Source: Coniferiporia sulphurascens
Taxonomy: Eukaryota > Basidiomycota > Agaricomycetes > Hymenochaetales > Hymenochaetaceae
Assembly (NCBI GenBank): GCA_002794785.1
Contig: NBBA01000001.1
Location: 496,001-560,000 of the forward strand
DNA: 64,000 bases
Direction: 5' to 3'
Shown here: one piece after another, positions 48,336-60,900 of the stretch
How the letters are laid out: every line of letters begins with the position of its first letter
How positions within the stretch are numbered: position 1 is the first letter of the stretch
The notes under the pieces: model-generated
Seen by the model: the letters and a program-made list of their open reading frames with translations, nothing else
Told to the model about the DNA's origin: nothing
Database searches by the model: none
Program-made: the position numbers and the translations under genes

Positions 48336-48843
48336 GGTGGTCCTGTGATGTATGCTATAGATTATTCTACTTATAAATGTATAATACTAAAAACCTCAGC
48401 TCAATATTCGTCTTACACCGGCCTGCCCAGCCGGGCTCATGGTTTTAATCTCACCAATGATCGTTGCATGACCTCATTAAATTTGCCTTCTGCTCGCGGA
48501 AGGCACATGCATCGTGCTGCCGTCAGTCGGCGTTTGTATGATCTGTACATGTGCCGAATCTACACGATTAAAGGCACATATTCTATGCGGAATACGAGTA
48601 ATGGGTGTAAAGCCTTATCTATCCTGTTTTAATCGTAAGTATTAATCCATCCTAGCTACAATACAGACAACAAAATCTAGACGAGGTCCTACAAAAAAGA
48701 CAACACGAACAGTGTACCCTGGCCCCCTCCCTAAACCTAAAGAATACACAGGTTAATTCTACATACATCTAAATAGTCAGACCGGTGCGTAATGTAATTT
48801 TGTATGCACGTCATTAAAGCATATGCGCGTAAATGGGACATCA
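48336..48843. other. Intergenic between convergent helicase and transporter genes
   Basis: About 510 bp of A/T-richer shared 3' flank. Nothing else recognised. Confidence 0.5.
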
Positions 48844-51800
48844 TCAAAGGTACATCCTCTCCGTCGTCTTTTTCAGCGACAAATTGAGTACGCCGTGTAT
48901 ATGGTATTGTTCACCGACGAGCTCCTTTACCGCGAGCATGAGCCTGTCAAGCCGGGTAACTATCCCGAACGCCGTTGCGACCCCGACGCTGAAGTACCTG
49001 TAAGAAGTAGCACGGCCAATTCAGTCCTTTACATTACAGCAATAGAACCAGACTTTGGGAATAAACATACAGGTACTGCTCGTTCTCCAGTATGTCGATC
49101 GTCAGCGACCGCGGGAGGCCGTAGTCGTCGAGGTCATCGTGGGAGGCGACGAAACGGTCTAGCAGAGGACAGGGCGTAATCTGAGGGAGAGGTGTTCCCG
49201 TGCGGAGCGCGATGGATATCATACCTACTCGTCCGCGTGAGCGAAAGACGGATGAAGAGAAAGGAGACAAACAAAATCTCACAAATCACGGAAAGGATAT
49301 CTCCTTGGAAATCCGACTCCATGAACCTCGTCCGGCGAAGGAAGGCTCGGGCCCAGTCAGGCTCGAGATGTTCCTCGACTGATCTCAGGTGCGAGAGCAA
49401 GTATGCGATTTCCCTGTTAAATTTTTGGTATTAGTATCCTCTTCGTGTCAAAAGAAATACTAAAGAAACCATACATTTGTATTTCAAGCACGCGTTTGTA
49501 CCTATCAGCCGGCCATTTCCCCTGCAGAGAAAACTATGAGAGATAATTAGAGAAGTCGTGAAGATAGGATATACACGAATTGGCCGAACCTCATATGCAA
49601 CATTCCTCCTAAGCGCTATCGTCCTATTCAATTTCATGCGCACGGCCCCGAGGTTTTCTACGATCTCCTCCGTCTTCGCCTTATCTCGTACAGACGCGAA
49701 GGACACAATATCGCAGTAAAGCTGCCCGATTTGCCCCGTCGTGGTTGAATAAGTTGTACGGAGATAGTGTCGGAGTGTGGTCGAAGGTGGGAGAAACGAG
49801 AAGACGCTGGAAAACTGAAGTTTAGAGAGGCATTCTCAAATTCTGAATTCTGATGAAAAAAAAACTTACAATGCAACCGTCACTCCGACAGTAACCAGCG
49901 TGAAGCGTCTCTACAGAAAATTCGTATTCCTACATTCACACAGGAAGAACTGTAGGAAACGTACCCAGGCTACTTCAAACCCTGCGCCTGATTATCGAAG
50001 GAAGGTTAGCGACGCCGCTTCTCAGGTCAAAAAATATCTCACCAGAAATCGCAAACGACGGCAGATGATTATCCTGCCACGAATATCCAATCACCAATTG
50101 AGAAGTGAGGAAAAAGAACACGACGTTGATCGGAGGTCCGGGGTAGCAAATCCGGACGAAGGAAAAGAAAGGGAAGCAAACAGCGGCGACCGCGGCAAGT
50201 CCATAGGAATTCCCACCGCCGTTTCCGGACGAAATATACCTGCGTCTTATGAGACTTCTCCGGACTTGTGTCGCAAAAAAAAACTTATCGACGTACCACA
50301 TTATCATGCCGACCAGACCTCCAAAGAAGGTACTTGAAATCCGTGCGATGAGCCCGAACACGGTGTCGCCTCGAAATCTGCTCAAAGTGGTCTGTCCAAG
50401 TACTCTATAAGAATCGTCAGCGAATGCAATACGAACGTGTAGACAGGGAGAGAACGTACATGGCCCAAACGTATCTATGATCTTTTTGCGAAGCACACTT
50501 GTGAGAGAATCAACCACGCGAGATGATGGATCAACTCACCGACAGTGAACTTTGCCGTCTGGGGTAGATAAGCAGGCAACCCAAGGAGACCTGCCGTAAG
50601 AAATGAGACAATTGTATTTCTTTATAAACTAGCAACAGTGCTTATTACCTGCCATGATCCCCGCCTTGAAGGCGAAGACACAGTTCCCATGGCCGAACGC
50701 GCTAAAGACATGATACAATGCGCAGCTTATCGCCCCCAAAGTACTGCGTGGGGGCAATGCGTCTGGGTCACGCCGACTGGTCAAACCCAGTGAGTTCGCA
50801 GTGCCCGAGCCTATTCCGGAGATGACATCTAGGGAAGAGCGAAACAAAATTAGACGTTTGATCTTAGACAAGTTGGATCGACGATCGACATACCCGGATC
50901 CTCGTCGTCCTCGGGCTCTAAATGTTTATCAGACGGGTCCCACCTGCTCCACGCGAAAATTTTCTTGAAAGGTCGTATGGGGAACCAGAGCATACACCTT
51001 TGTCTAGTTGACTCCAGTCGACTGATTTCATCGAGCTTAATATAAAGGACATGAGTGGAGGAAGTTTTTAGATGTTTAATTTAGATCCGCTTACGAATTC
51101 AATAAGGTCTTGAACGAAATGAATAAGGTGATATTGATAAAGATAGCATTGGAAAAGATAGCGATGTGGTGGGGGATCCTCCCCGGATGGTGATCCGACA
51201 TGCTTTGGGTCAATAGCCGAACGGTACATGTCCAAGACAAGATGCCTGCAAAAAGCGTTAAGCGTTAGCCCAGGCGCACCCCCTTCGTCCATACGATGAT
51301 CTCACCTTTTCGTCGTACGAAACTCCTCTAAACACGCCTTCAGCTTATCCTTCACGTCCTCATTATCTTGCAACACCTCCTTCCATAACTTCCCCCTCCT
51401 CCCCATTAGGACTCTTTTCCAAACCCGATCATCATTAACGCGCTGCAGCCACGCACTACAATAATCAAGTGTATCCGCAGAGCACAGCAACAGCGTGCCC
51501 GCACTCGCGCCGAGTAACCCCATCATACGCGCGCGTAGTGCGTCCGCGCCCGCGTGCGCGAAACGCGTCTCAAGGTTTAGGTACGCCTGGGACTCGAATA
51601 CGCCTACCGCGTGCTCTGGCGAGCGTGCACGAACTTCATGGAACAGCGAGCCAGGGTGTGCAAGCGCGTGGTGGTGGTGGTGGTGGTGGTGGTGGTGGTG
51701 ATGAGGGTGATGATGAGGGTGTGCGAAGTAGTGTCGATAGCGCCGCCTCCTGGAGGCGATAGAGCCTGTCGGCGTACCTAACGCGCTTGCATTAGTGCTG

Positions 51801-53406
51801 GCGTTTGGGGCCATTTCGCCGGGCGAGGTCGGCGGGGTGGCCTGCCGGGACGGGACTGGCGTTGCGGCGGGCGTGCCAGGGAATTTGTGCCGAGAAGGAT
51901 CCATAATGCGGAAGTAAAACGCCATACCATTCGCGCGGACCGTCAGGCGACGCGCGAGCTCATGCATCGTCTTGAAGTCACCTGCCCCGAATCGTCCGAA
52001 GGAGATGTCCTTTTTCATGAGGTGGGCAGTCGCGCCAAGCGGGCCTAGCGCAGTCTCGGAGGCGCGTACGTGGGCGTTGTATTCTCCTAGGGTAGGGTTG
52101 AACGAGGGGTGGTCCGACGGGGTGTTCAGGAGCCCAGGTTGCGAACGCAGTGCGTGCGCGAGCGGGGTGAAAACCGCGCGGAAACGCTGGCGGAACTGCG
52201 CGTGTACGGATTCGGGGAAGATAATCAGGGAGCTCAAGATCGCGATAGCTGAGTGAAATGCGACGGGGACCACTACCCCTCTGCCGAGCTGGATATTTGG
52301 GACATGTTAAGAACGAATCTACAATCGTAGAGGTAAAAGGATGAACTTACTTCGTAATTAGGGTATGGATACAGAGGTGCCATCGTCAGTGCAGAATCTT
52401 CAAGAGATGCAGTGAGCATTGTGCTGCCGTCATCGAACTTGATAAAAATAACATACCCATAGCGGTGCAGCTGAGTATCATGGCAGCTATAACTGGCTTT
52501 CCCTGACCCATCCGTGTCCGCAGGTACAGAAGAATCGACGTGCCTACGCAAAGAAAAACTGCGCATATAACGCTCGGCTGACTTAAATTAGGCAACCTTC
52601 GTTTGATAGTAAAGTTGTTACGTACTGCAGCCTCAATGTACCGTCCCTGGATGATATCGCTCAACTCAGCTTTCGGATTAAACTCTGTGCGAGCCAAATT
52701 CGCGAGTCGCACCCCGATGCAGCTCCAGCTAAAATAACTTGTGTTAATCATTCAGCAATAGAGTCACGAAATCGGCAACTAACGCATATGCGCCCGCCAC
52801 AGTCAACTGTAGAACGATCTCCCTTTCTAAGACCGCAATGAATGGATCGGCCGGAGGCGAGAGAAAAGCGGCTGCTCGTTATTCAGCAACGGCCAGACAA
52901 CGGAACAACAGCATACGTACCGATCAAAATGATGAAGCTGGACTGGAGGCTATGCCATCAACGACTATATTATAATTGTGGGGTTTACGGAAGCAGCTTA
53001 CGGTTCCCAAAACCCTTTGCGTTCGAGGTATAAGAACCAGGAGCAGAGAAATCCAAGCCGCGATGGCACATCGCAAGACCGGTCCCAGACGCGATTTGTT
53101 GAAGTTGTTCGGTATCCATTGTAAGTCCGGGAAAGGGAGAACAAACTTCCGTGCGCGTTGTTTACCCCCATCCGCCTCTTTCCGTGGCAACTCGTCCCCA
53201 GGAATAGCCTGCGGGCGATCATCCCGCCGAAAGTGCACAGCAGTCTGAGAAGGTTCTACCGGCGGGGTGTGTCTGGGAATGTGCAGACTAAGGCTTTCCT
53301 GGCCGCGCTTTTGCTGCAGACTTTGGGTCCTCGATGCGGAGGAGCCTTTCTCGGGGTCGCGAAAGCCGGATCGTGACGCCGCTGTGGTGCTCGTGAAATT
53401 GCTCAT
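48844..53406 (-). CDS. Large ArAE/DUF2421 membrane transporter (BRE4-like)
   Basis: A long multi-exon gene starting at ATG 53406 (MSNFTSTTAASRSGFRDPEK). After a hydrophilic N-terminus comes FNKSRLGPVLRCAIAAWISL with LLVLIPRTQRVLG, typical of the ArAE_2_N six-helix domain. A later exon (about 52273-51302) carries MVPVAFHSAIAILSSLIIFP and a cytosolic region with KKDISFGRFGAGDFKTMHEL. A second membrane block follows with VLGQTTLSRFRGDTVFGLIA and STFFGGLVGMIMWY. The C-terminus (DUF2421) includes YGLPRSLTIDILENEQY and ends NLSLKKTTERMYL, with stop at 48844. The pairing is that of fungal brefeldin-A-sensitivity/FUSC-like proteins of about 1,000-1,100 residues, probably moving small organic acids or drugs. 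The substrate is not known. Only the main exons were placed with confidence. Confidence 0.8.
51668..51700 (-). repeat. Trinucleotide (cac)n array coding poly-histidine
   Basis: Eleven gtg units on the plus strand read on the minus strand as consecutive His codons inside the cytosolic loop of the transporter, preceded by mixed His-Pro (AHPHHHPHH). Such arrays are prone to slippage, so copy number may vary between strains. Confidence 0.9.
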
Positions 53407-53849
53407 GGGGGCCGGGAGTCATGAAAGCAGAAAAAAGAGGAAAGAAGAAATAGGACGGGGAGCGTGCAAGCTTTTACTATTGTACAATCGGCCGTGCAAG
53501 AAAGAAAAAGGCTCATAGGAGCTCGCGTTCCGTGCTCCCGACGTAGTCCGGACTCGGACTCCGAATCATCGAGCCCGCCGGGCACTGTGGGACTGACCAC
53601 GTTACATCATCTTATGTAAGGACAGAGCACCGCCTTTCCCAGCCTCGCTTGCCAGCAGTTACCCGACGCCACTGCATTTGCTCTTTCACTTTCAAGAACA
53701 CAAATCAGGCGCGGTGTCCAAGGCAGACAGTCTGAGAACCACCCAGGTTTATTTCTACGGTAATATTCAGCTTTGAAATGAAAAGACAGAAGGACTGAAA
53801 GGAATGATAGCTTCTCAGATTTGTCGCCGCCGCAGCAACTGGTACTGCA
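53407..53849. promoter_or_regulatory. Divergent intergenic region, transporter and GDT1
   Basis: 443 bp between the start codons of two divergent membrane-protein genes. No coding exon supported. Both promoters must lie here. Confidence 0.5.
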
Positions 53850-54864
53850 ATGGAAAATGGCGTCCACGATGCGGATAGCAACTTCAAAGTGCTCGTGCAG
53901 GGTTTCGCGATGATAATAGCTTCCGAAATCGGCGACAAGACCTTCCTCATCGCCGCCATTCTCGCCATGCGTCATCCGCGTGCGGTTGTCTTCGCCGGCG
54001 CGTTCGGCGCGCTCGTCGTCATGTCCGTACTCTCCGCGGCACTCGGCCACGTCCTCCCTACCCTTATCCCGAAAAGCTGGACACAGTTCGCAGCAGCGGC
54101 GTTGTTCTTCGTGTTTGGTGCGAAGATGCTTCAGGAGGGACGTGAGATGCAGGGTGGGAATGCAAAGATTCAAGAGGAAATGAAGGAGGCGGAAGAGGAG
54201 ATTGAGGAGGACGACGCCAAGGCTGATGGCGGCGCAACTGTGCGAGACGGACGCGCTGTCCCGCTTGAGGAACTAGAGCGGGGAGAGGTTGCAGAACATT
54301 TTAACAGTGGGGTGCCACGCAGGCCGCGTTCGCCCAGTCCTTCGCGCACACGCCAGGCGCGCAAAAACGGGGCGGACGGCTTTATCGAGGGTGCACGCAA
54401 TTTCTTCAGTCTCCTCCTCGGCCCGGTTTTCGTGCAAGCGTTTGCGCTCACATTCCTAGGCGAATGGGGGGACCGCAGCCAGATCGCCACCATTGCTCTT
54501 GGGGCAGCGCATGTGCGTCCTATTTACATCTCATTTTGTTCTCTAGCTTATTCATTTTCACCCCTTATACAGAACGTTTATGTCGTGTCGGTTGGTACGA
54601 TCGTCGGCCACACATGCTGCACGGCACTCGCCGTTGTCGGAGGACGTTACGTGTCTACGAAGATTTCGGTGAAGCACGGTGAGCTTAACTCCTTTTTCCT
54701 TCGCCGAACCCGACTAATCGCGTCCTACCCAAGTGACTCTGGGTGGCGCCGTCTTGTTCCTCCTATTCGGAGTTATTTATCTTTACGAGGCCTTCAAGGA
54801 GAACTCTGAACACGTATTTGTGGCGCCTGCAACCCACGACGAACCTTCAGACTTGCTTCATTAG
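53850..54864 (+). CDS. GDT1: GDT1/TMEM165-type Golgi Mn2+/Ca2+:H+ transporter (UPF0016)
   Basis: Three exons, 53850-54512, 54573-54678 and 54734-54864, give 299 residues. The family motif E-x-G-D-(K/R)-(T/S) occurs twice, as ASEIGDKTFLIAAILAM near the N-terminus and LGEWGDRSQIATIALGAAH after the central loop. These two copies form the cation-binding site in known members. Six to seven membrane segments are visible (FVQAFALTFL, VYVVSVGTIVGHTCCTALAV, VTLGGAVLFLLFGVIYLYEA). The central loop is unusually charged (EEMKEAEEEIEEDDAKADGG) and cytosol-like. In yeast, Gdt1 supplies Mn2+ to Golgi glycosyltransferases. There is no long N-terminal signal region, and the start chosen is the first ATG of the conserved frame. 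Confidence 0.93.
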
Positions 54865-55032
54865 GGTGCCCATTTTAGACATGTAAACTATTTTTTCGCA
54901 CGATCTTTATTTTAATTCTTTATGATCGGACCCTGAAACTGAGATCTTATCAGATATTCCAAGCAGATCAGTGAGATAAATCTATATCCGCCACCATCCA
55001 TTGAAGTCTGCAACTTTCTTTCCTTAACCACG

Positions 55033-56577
55033 ATGGAGAAGGCGTCTCGTCGTCTAAAGCAGATCCAGAACATCGTCGGCGAGGGGAAGGAAGTCCTCGT
55101 CCTGCCCGACGACGCGCGTGTCACATTACACGGGCCGGACGCGGACGGCGCAACCACCATCTCAATCGACTCTCACGGCGTGCTTGCGTACCGCACTCTC
55201 CCTCGAGAGGCAACACTCGTACTTTCAGCCCTTGGGACGCCCTTCGAGAAGAACAATCCCACGCCAAAATACTGTGTCCTCGAGCTCTCCGCATGCCGAG
55301 ACAACCAAGATGCCATCGCAATTCCAGACCTATGGGCCTCCATCTACACCCTCTGGACGCTCCTACACACGCAGGAAACCATCCCCTTCGTATTCGCGCC
55401 CTCCCTTCCTGCCGGCGCAGCCGACATCGTCTCTTCCTACCTCCTCCTCTCTGGCCTCGCGCGACGCGCACCAGACCCCGGCGTGCCCGAGCTCTTCCTC
55501 CTACGCGGCGCGTTCTGGCAAGGCGCAGGGACTGGGCCCGCATGGGGCGTCGCACGCGGGTGGCTGAGGCGTACGACGGACTACGCCGCGTTCCCCTCCA
55601 CAGCGTCTTTCACGCGTTCCAGCGCCGTCATCGCTGCGCACCCACTACGCGCGCCGAAGCCTCCGCGCGGCGCGGAAGTGTACCGCCGCTTCTGTGTGCA
55701 TGCAGGTCGTACGCTATCTATGCACGTAGTTGATCCGCAGAGTGGGGAGGATATGGAGGCGTTCCATCGTTGGATGAACGACCCGCGTGTAAGTAGTGGG
55801 TGGGGCGAGCAGGGCGACGAGGATCATCATCGAAGGTATGTCGTGGGCGTGGAGCGGGACCCGCATGTTCTCCCACTGATTATGAGCTGGGACGGCGAGC
55901 GTATGGGGTATACGGAGATTGTGTGGATAAAGGTGCGTCCGCCGTCGGCCATCGGGTTTGACCTCTGCGTTATGATGTGTGTGAGTTGATGTGCTGATGT
56001 CGAGCAGGAGAACCACGTCGCGACGTTTGTGCCCACCGGTGCGCAGGACCACGACCGCGGGCTACACGTTTTAGTCGGCGAGGACAGGTTCCGCGGACAA
56101 ATCTACTGTGATTCTTCTCCCTATCGTTTACCGTCTAACTGTCTGCACCGCGCACTCACACTGACTTCCCTCCCTCCGGCTTAGCCCAGGCCTGGTTCCG
56201 TTCGGTCACGCACTACATGTTCCTCGCGGACCCGCGCACGGCGCGTATCATCGGCGAACCGAAGCGGAATAACCCTGCGATCATCCGTACGTCCATCGAT
56301 GCGGGGATGCACCTTGAGACTGTAAGTGCTCTCGTTCCCGTTCCCGTAATTCGGTGTTCCTTCTTTCCCCTACCTCCCTTCTTACACAGTTTCATGCTAT
56401 CGTTCCTCCGATTCTGTCGCGGTTTGATAAACCCACTTTTACTAAGTCACGATTAGATGAATCTGAAGTCTGACTACGTCCTTTTCCTGCGTACAGTCCT
56501 TCTACTTCCCGTATAAACACTCCGTGATGACGTGCAATTTACGAGAGCGCTTCTTCAAGGAGGACATGCTCTACTGA
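55033..56577 (+). CDS. Siderophore-type N-acyltransferase (SidF/SidL/IucB-like GNAT)
   Basis: Transfers an acyl group to N5-hydroxyornithine or a related hydroxylamine in hydroxamate siderophore synthesis. The first exon, 55033-55932, encodes 300 residues. After a poorly conserved N-terminal half it reads DMEAFHRWMNDPRVSSGWGE and GERMGYTEIVWIK. Later exons read ENHVATFVPTGAQDHDRGLH, VLVGEDRFRG, WFRSVTHYMFLADPRTARII, GEPKRNN and FPYKHSVMTCNLRERFFKED, ending MLY. The chain WMNDPRV, GY-E-W, DRG-H-LVGE, FRG, FLADPRT-R-GEP, FP-KHS, RERFF is the conserved core of the MbtK/IucB/SidF domain. Splicing with donors gtgcgt, gtgatt and gtaagt is consistent. No NRPS or ornithine monooxygenase lies in this window, so any siderophore cluster would be elsewhere. 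The acyl donor cannot be told from sequence. Confidence 0.85.
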
Positions 56578-57990
56578 TAGCTAAGGACAAGCTTTTCGGG
56601 TTCGGGTCTATGCGCGGGCGCAGGTGCGGTCCGGACTATGCCAAGACCTAAGATTTAGGATGGTGTAAAACGGACAAAGAGCGGGCCAGAAATTAGAAGT
56701 CAGGGCGCTGGCGGAGGCATTTGCGCTCGAGTCAGGTTGCTTGGTTGTTTGGTTGTGGGGCGGTACGGGACGGGTTTGGCTTCGACTGGCGGACGGACGG
56801 GCGTGAGCGAATTGGCAGATAAAGGGCTGACCGGGCGAATGCGGGAAGGGACTTGAAGGACAGTGCAAGTACTTGATTATTGGATCCTGTTGCCAGGCTT
56901 CGCTTCTCCTTTCGACATACTTCAAGTTACAGTGCCTTCTTACTTATCTTCATGCATATCTTCAGAGCGACGCGCCTCCGTACGAGGAACGCGGAAGATC
57001 TCTTTCCGTAAACATATGACAGCAGAGTCACCAACTCAATGTCAAGCTCTCTCCGTCCGTCCGTGAGTCATTAATCGTAAGTCGTATTTCATGAGGTGCA
57101 AGTCACAAGTCGTTATCGAATAACACGCGCACCGTACCCGGTGGTGTGTAGGTTTCATCCGTGCGATTCGCTCCGAGTTCCGTTCCTGCCAGCGCGACTC
57201 TCCCCGACTATGCAAGGAATAATGAAAGTATTTTCGGGAGAAGGTCAGGAAATCTGTGGATGGGTACACCCATTTGGCTCTTCCACTTCTTTATGCGCTC
57301 GCCTGAAAAGTCTGCTCATCCATGTCCGGCTCCTTCCGTCTTTACGTGGATCAGTCCATATCGTTTTTAACGCGGCTACCCGTTTTTCTGTGATATTAAC
57401 TGTCAAGGGAGACAGCTCATTGTATTTATTCCGGTCTTGTTACCTGTTATTCACTTCCCGCGAGCGTGCATCTATTCGTATATTGTTTAACAGTAATAAT
57501 CGCGAAAAAGATACAAAAAAAAATATAAGAAATAATTCAAACTCGAGCGTCTGCATCGACTCAAAAATACCGACTATTCTCCCTTTTTTGCATTTATCGT
57601 TGTGTTTGTCTTTGATTCCTATGATCTGAGTCTTCGAATGTTTGTCAATTGTCCGGAAACACTCGCCAGCCTGGAACACTCTCTGTAAACACGGACAAGG
57701 GTTGCTCCAAGCTTTTGACGTTGTTTAACTGGTCTAGCTACGATATTAACTTCAAGTTGAGACTGTTGAGCCGCTGAGTTCTGTCCCAGTTCATGGTGCT
57801 TGATTATAGATCTCCACGTGTGCATCATGGCTCATTGGACGGGAAGATGCCGTGATCTGACGGAGGCATCCGAGTACACGCCTTCCCAGACTGTCCCATC
57901 GATAGCGACCTACGCTCGCAACTCGCTCTTGACCACCATCGTCGTCTCGTATAAGTCGCAAAGCAACTCAACAGAATCAATCGTACAAAC
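56578..57990. other. Intergenic upstream of NACHT-WD40 gene
   Basis: About 1.4 kb. A 177-codon plus-strand frame at 57096-57629 has no motif and becomes A-rich and low-complexity at the end. I see no further exon, RNA or repeat, and take it as flanking and promoter sequence. Confidence 0.45.
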
Positions 57991-60900
57991 ATGTCGCAAT
58001 TTGAAAGTAACACCGCTATCAATCAAGAGTGAGTTTGACGCTGCGCTAGACGTTTATATATTGATTCTGAACTTTTGCGATTGCGACGCGCAGGGTTTTG
58101 TACCTCACCGGTAACTCTTAGTTCGCAATAGTTCGCATAGGCTTCAAACTCACGTCGAACTCACTTGCGTAGAAATCGAAATCGATTTCAAAGACAACCG
58201 CCCACCCCGTCCGGTTTATGTCAAAATCAAATCGGGCGAGGACACTCGCAAGTCCGCACCGTTTGGAAGGGACCAACACGTCAAATGGGACCTGGGAAAC
58301 TATCTGTGAGTGCAATACTAGAGCACTAGACCGACGTTCTACGCTAATTCAGCGATAGCCGTATCCCAATCCCCACGGAACTTTCTATTCGGATCAAGGA
58401 GATACACAAAATATATCGAAATAAAGATATTGTAACCTTCAAATTAGACGTTACGTCTGCGGGCGTAATTAATGGAGATATTGTTTCTGTAGAAGGTGTG
58501 TCACTTTGATCGATCAACCCCTGGATACTTATGCTTGAATACGTCTTAGCCGGAAGAGCTCTCGCGAAGCTGACTTCTGCGTTACCGGTAGGCGGTTTAC
58601 ATAGCTTGAGACCATACTCTGCGCTCACCTCCGCGATAGACTGACAAACTCGTCCGGGACCTCGTTGAAAAAGCACAGACCGCGGAAGGAAACAAGAAAG
58701 TCCTCTTGGAGTCCCTTGGAAAGTTCGGAAAAGTCGTGGCTGTCCTTATGAAATTCGCTGATCTCGCGGCCGACGTACGTCTATACTTTGTTATGTCTTA
58801 TGTCAATGTCTCTGAAACCTACGAACGCTCCACAGGTCCACCCTGCTGCTAAGGCAGCTTTTAATGTCGTTGACGTTCTGTATGAGGTAACGTGCACAGT
58901 AAATTCGCCGCATAGACGCATATTATGACATTTTCTACAGCAATGTAAAGGACAACAGGAGTGTCACGAGGCGACTACGGAGCTCATGAAGGATTTGGCC
59001 TCATTACTGCCTTTAATTAAGATTGACGATCACAATCTTGTCAAGAACGCTGGAATCAGGCGGACGGTAAAGGCATTGCTGGAGCTTTTCTGCAAGATTT
59101 CTGGTTTCGTCGTCGAGTATTCGGGAAAGGCGATGCTAGGTAGATTGGAGGTCTACTATCTGCGGAATTGAAGACTGACTTATCTTTTCAGCGGATCTAT
59201 TTTCGTCTAAGGGAGATGAGATAAGCTCACTGAAGGGTGAATTCGAGAGGCTGAAAGCTGCTTACGATTTGGGTATTAAGATGGAGGTCTGGAGGTCCGT
59301 CATCAGTATAGGTAATTCAAAATATACGTCAAGTTATTGTATTGTTGACTTTGCCATGCAGAGGGTCTCGTGGAGGACGCTCAGTTACGGCAGTTGCATC
59401 CTGCGGGGAAGGCTAGTTATGATATTGGGAAAACGTGTTTAGAAGGGACACGTACTGGTGTTTTGAAGAAGGTTGAGGATTGGGCTGCTTCCGAGTCGAA
59501 GCTTTTCTGGTTGCATGGTGTGGCGGGATCTGGGAAGAGTGCAATTGCGAATTCAGTCGCATATATGTTTCAGGAGCAGCGGCAGCTTGCTGGATGTTTT
59601 TTCTGCACGAAGGATGATTCTGAATGTCGTGAGCCGAAAAATGTCATGCCCACTCTGGCATATGATATATCTAAATGGCATACCGCCTACCGTTTGCTTG
59701 TTCTTTCTGCTGTGAAAGGGGAGGATGAGCTCAAGCTCACAAAAAGTTTGCAATGGCAATTTAAGCTCCTGTTCAAGGAGGCTTTCAGTACCCTGGCTGC
59801 TACTCCCGAGAACTTGCCGCCGAGGTCGTTGGTTGTTGTCATTGATGCACTTGATGAATGTGGTGATTCGGATTCCAGGTCTGAACTGGCTGAGATGTTC
59901 TTAGATATAGCCAATCTTGTTCCATGGCTCAAGGTATTCATTACCAGCAGACCACTGCCAGAGCTAAGACAGGTCTTTTTTGGCCCCGCAGCAGGGTCAC
60001 TTGTTCTAGACATCAATGTTGACATTATGTCTGGAAATGTGGAAGAGGATATTCTGCAATACACCAGGTCCTGCGCTGAGAAATATAAAATAGATCTTTC
60101 GGAGAATCAGATCGCAGAGCTTGCATCCAAGGCATCAGGGCTTTTCATTTGGACATTCACAGCTTTTGGATTTCTTAAGCAGGCATTTGATTTACAAATG
60201 GCAATATCTAATCTTCTAGCCCAAAACTCTGCAGGAAGCCAAGAATCCAAACTTGATATCATGTACACTCATGTTCTGCAAGACATTTCTGCAGAGGCAG
60301 GCAATGTACAGATTGTCAAAGCTGTGCTCAGTGTAGTTGTGTGTGCAGCTAAAAACATGCCACTCCCTGAGGATGCACTTTTGGAGTTTATATCCACTTT
60401 GCAAATAAATCTGAGCAAGGCTATTCTCAAGGTCACCATTGATAATCTGCAAGCTGTCTTGTACAGGGATGAACTCAGAAATGGAGCTATACGTGCTTGC
60501 CACCCTTCATTTCTTGATTTCATGAGTACTGAGCTGCGCTCTGGTGATTATTGGACAGATCCTAAATTTATGGACTCCATTATGGCCACAAGATGCTTGC
60601 AGATAATGTCGATCCATCTACAATTCAACATTTGTGGCCTAGAGACATCATATCTCTTAAACAATGATATTCAGGACCTTCAGGAGAAAATCACCAAGCA
60701 TATACCACAACATCTTCAGTATAGTTGCTTATATTGGATGAATCATCTTGCCAACTCCAGCTTGGATGCAAGTGATAAGAAACTTCAAAGGCAATTGGAA
60801 AATCTACTTTGTGATTCAACATGCTTGTTCTGGATAGAGTGTCTAAGCATTATGGGGCAAGTGAAAACAAGTATAGATATCTTAGAAAGGTTCTTAAAGT

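Noticed and set aside
57096..57629. Plus-strand frame of 177 codons before the NACHT gene
   Set aside because: Ends in A-rich low-complexity sequence and shows no motif. Treated as flank.
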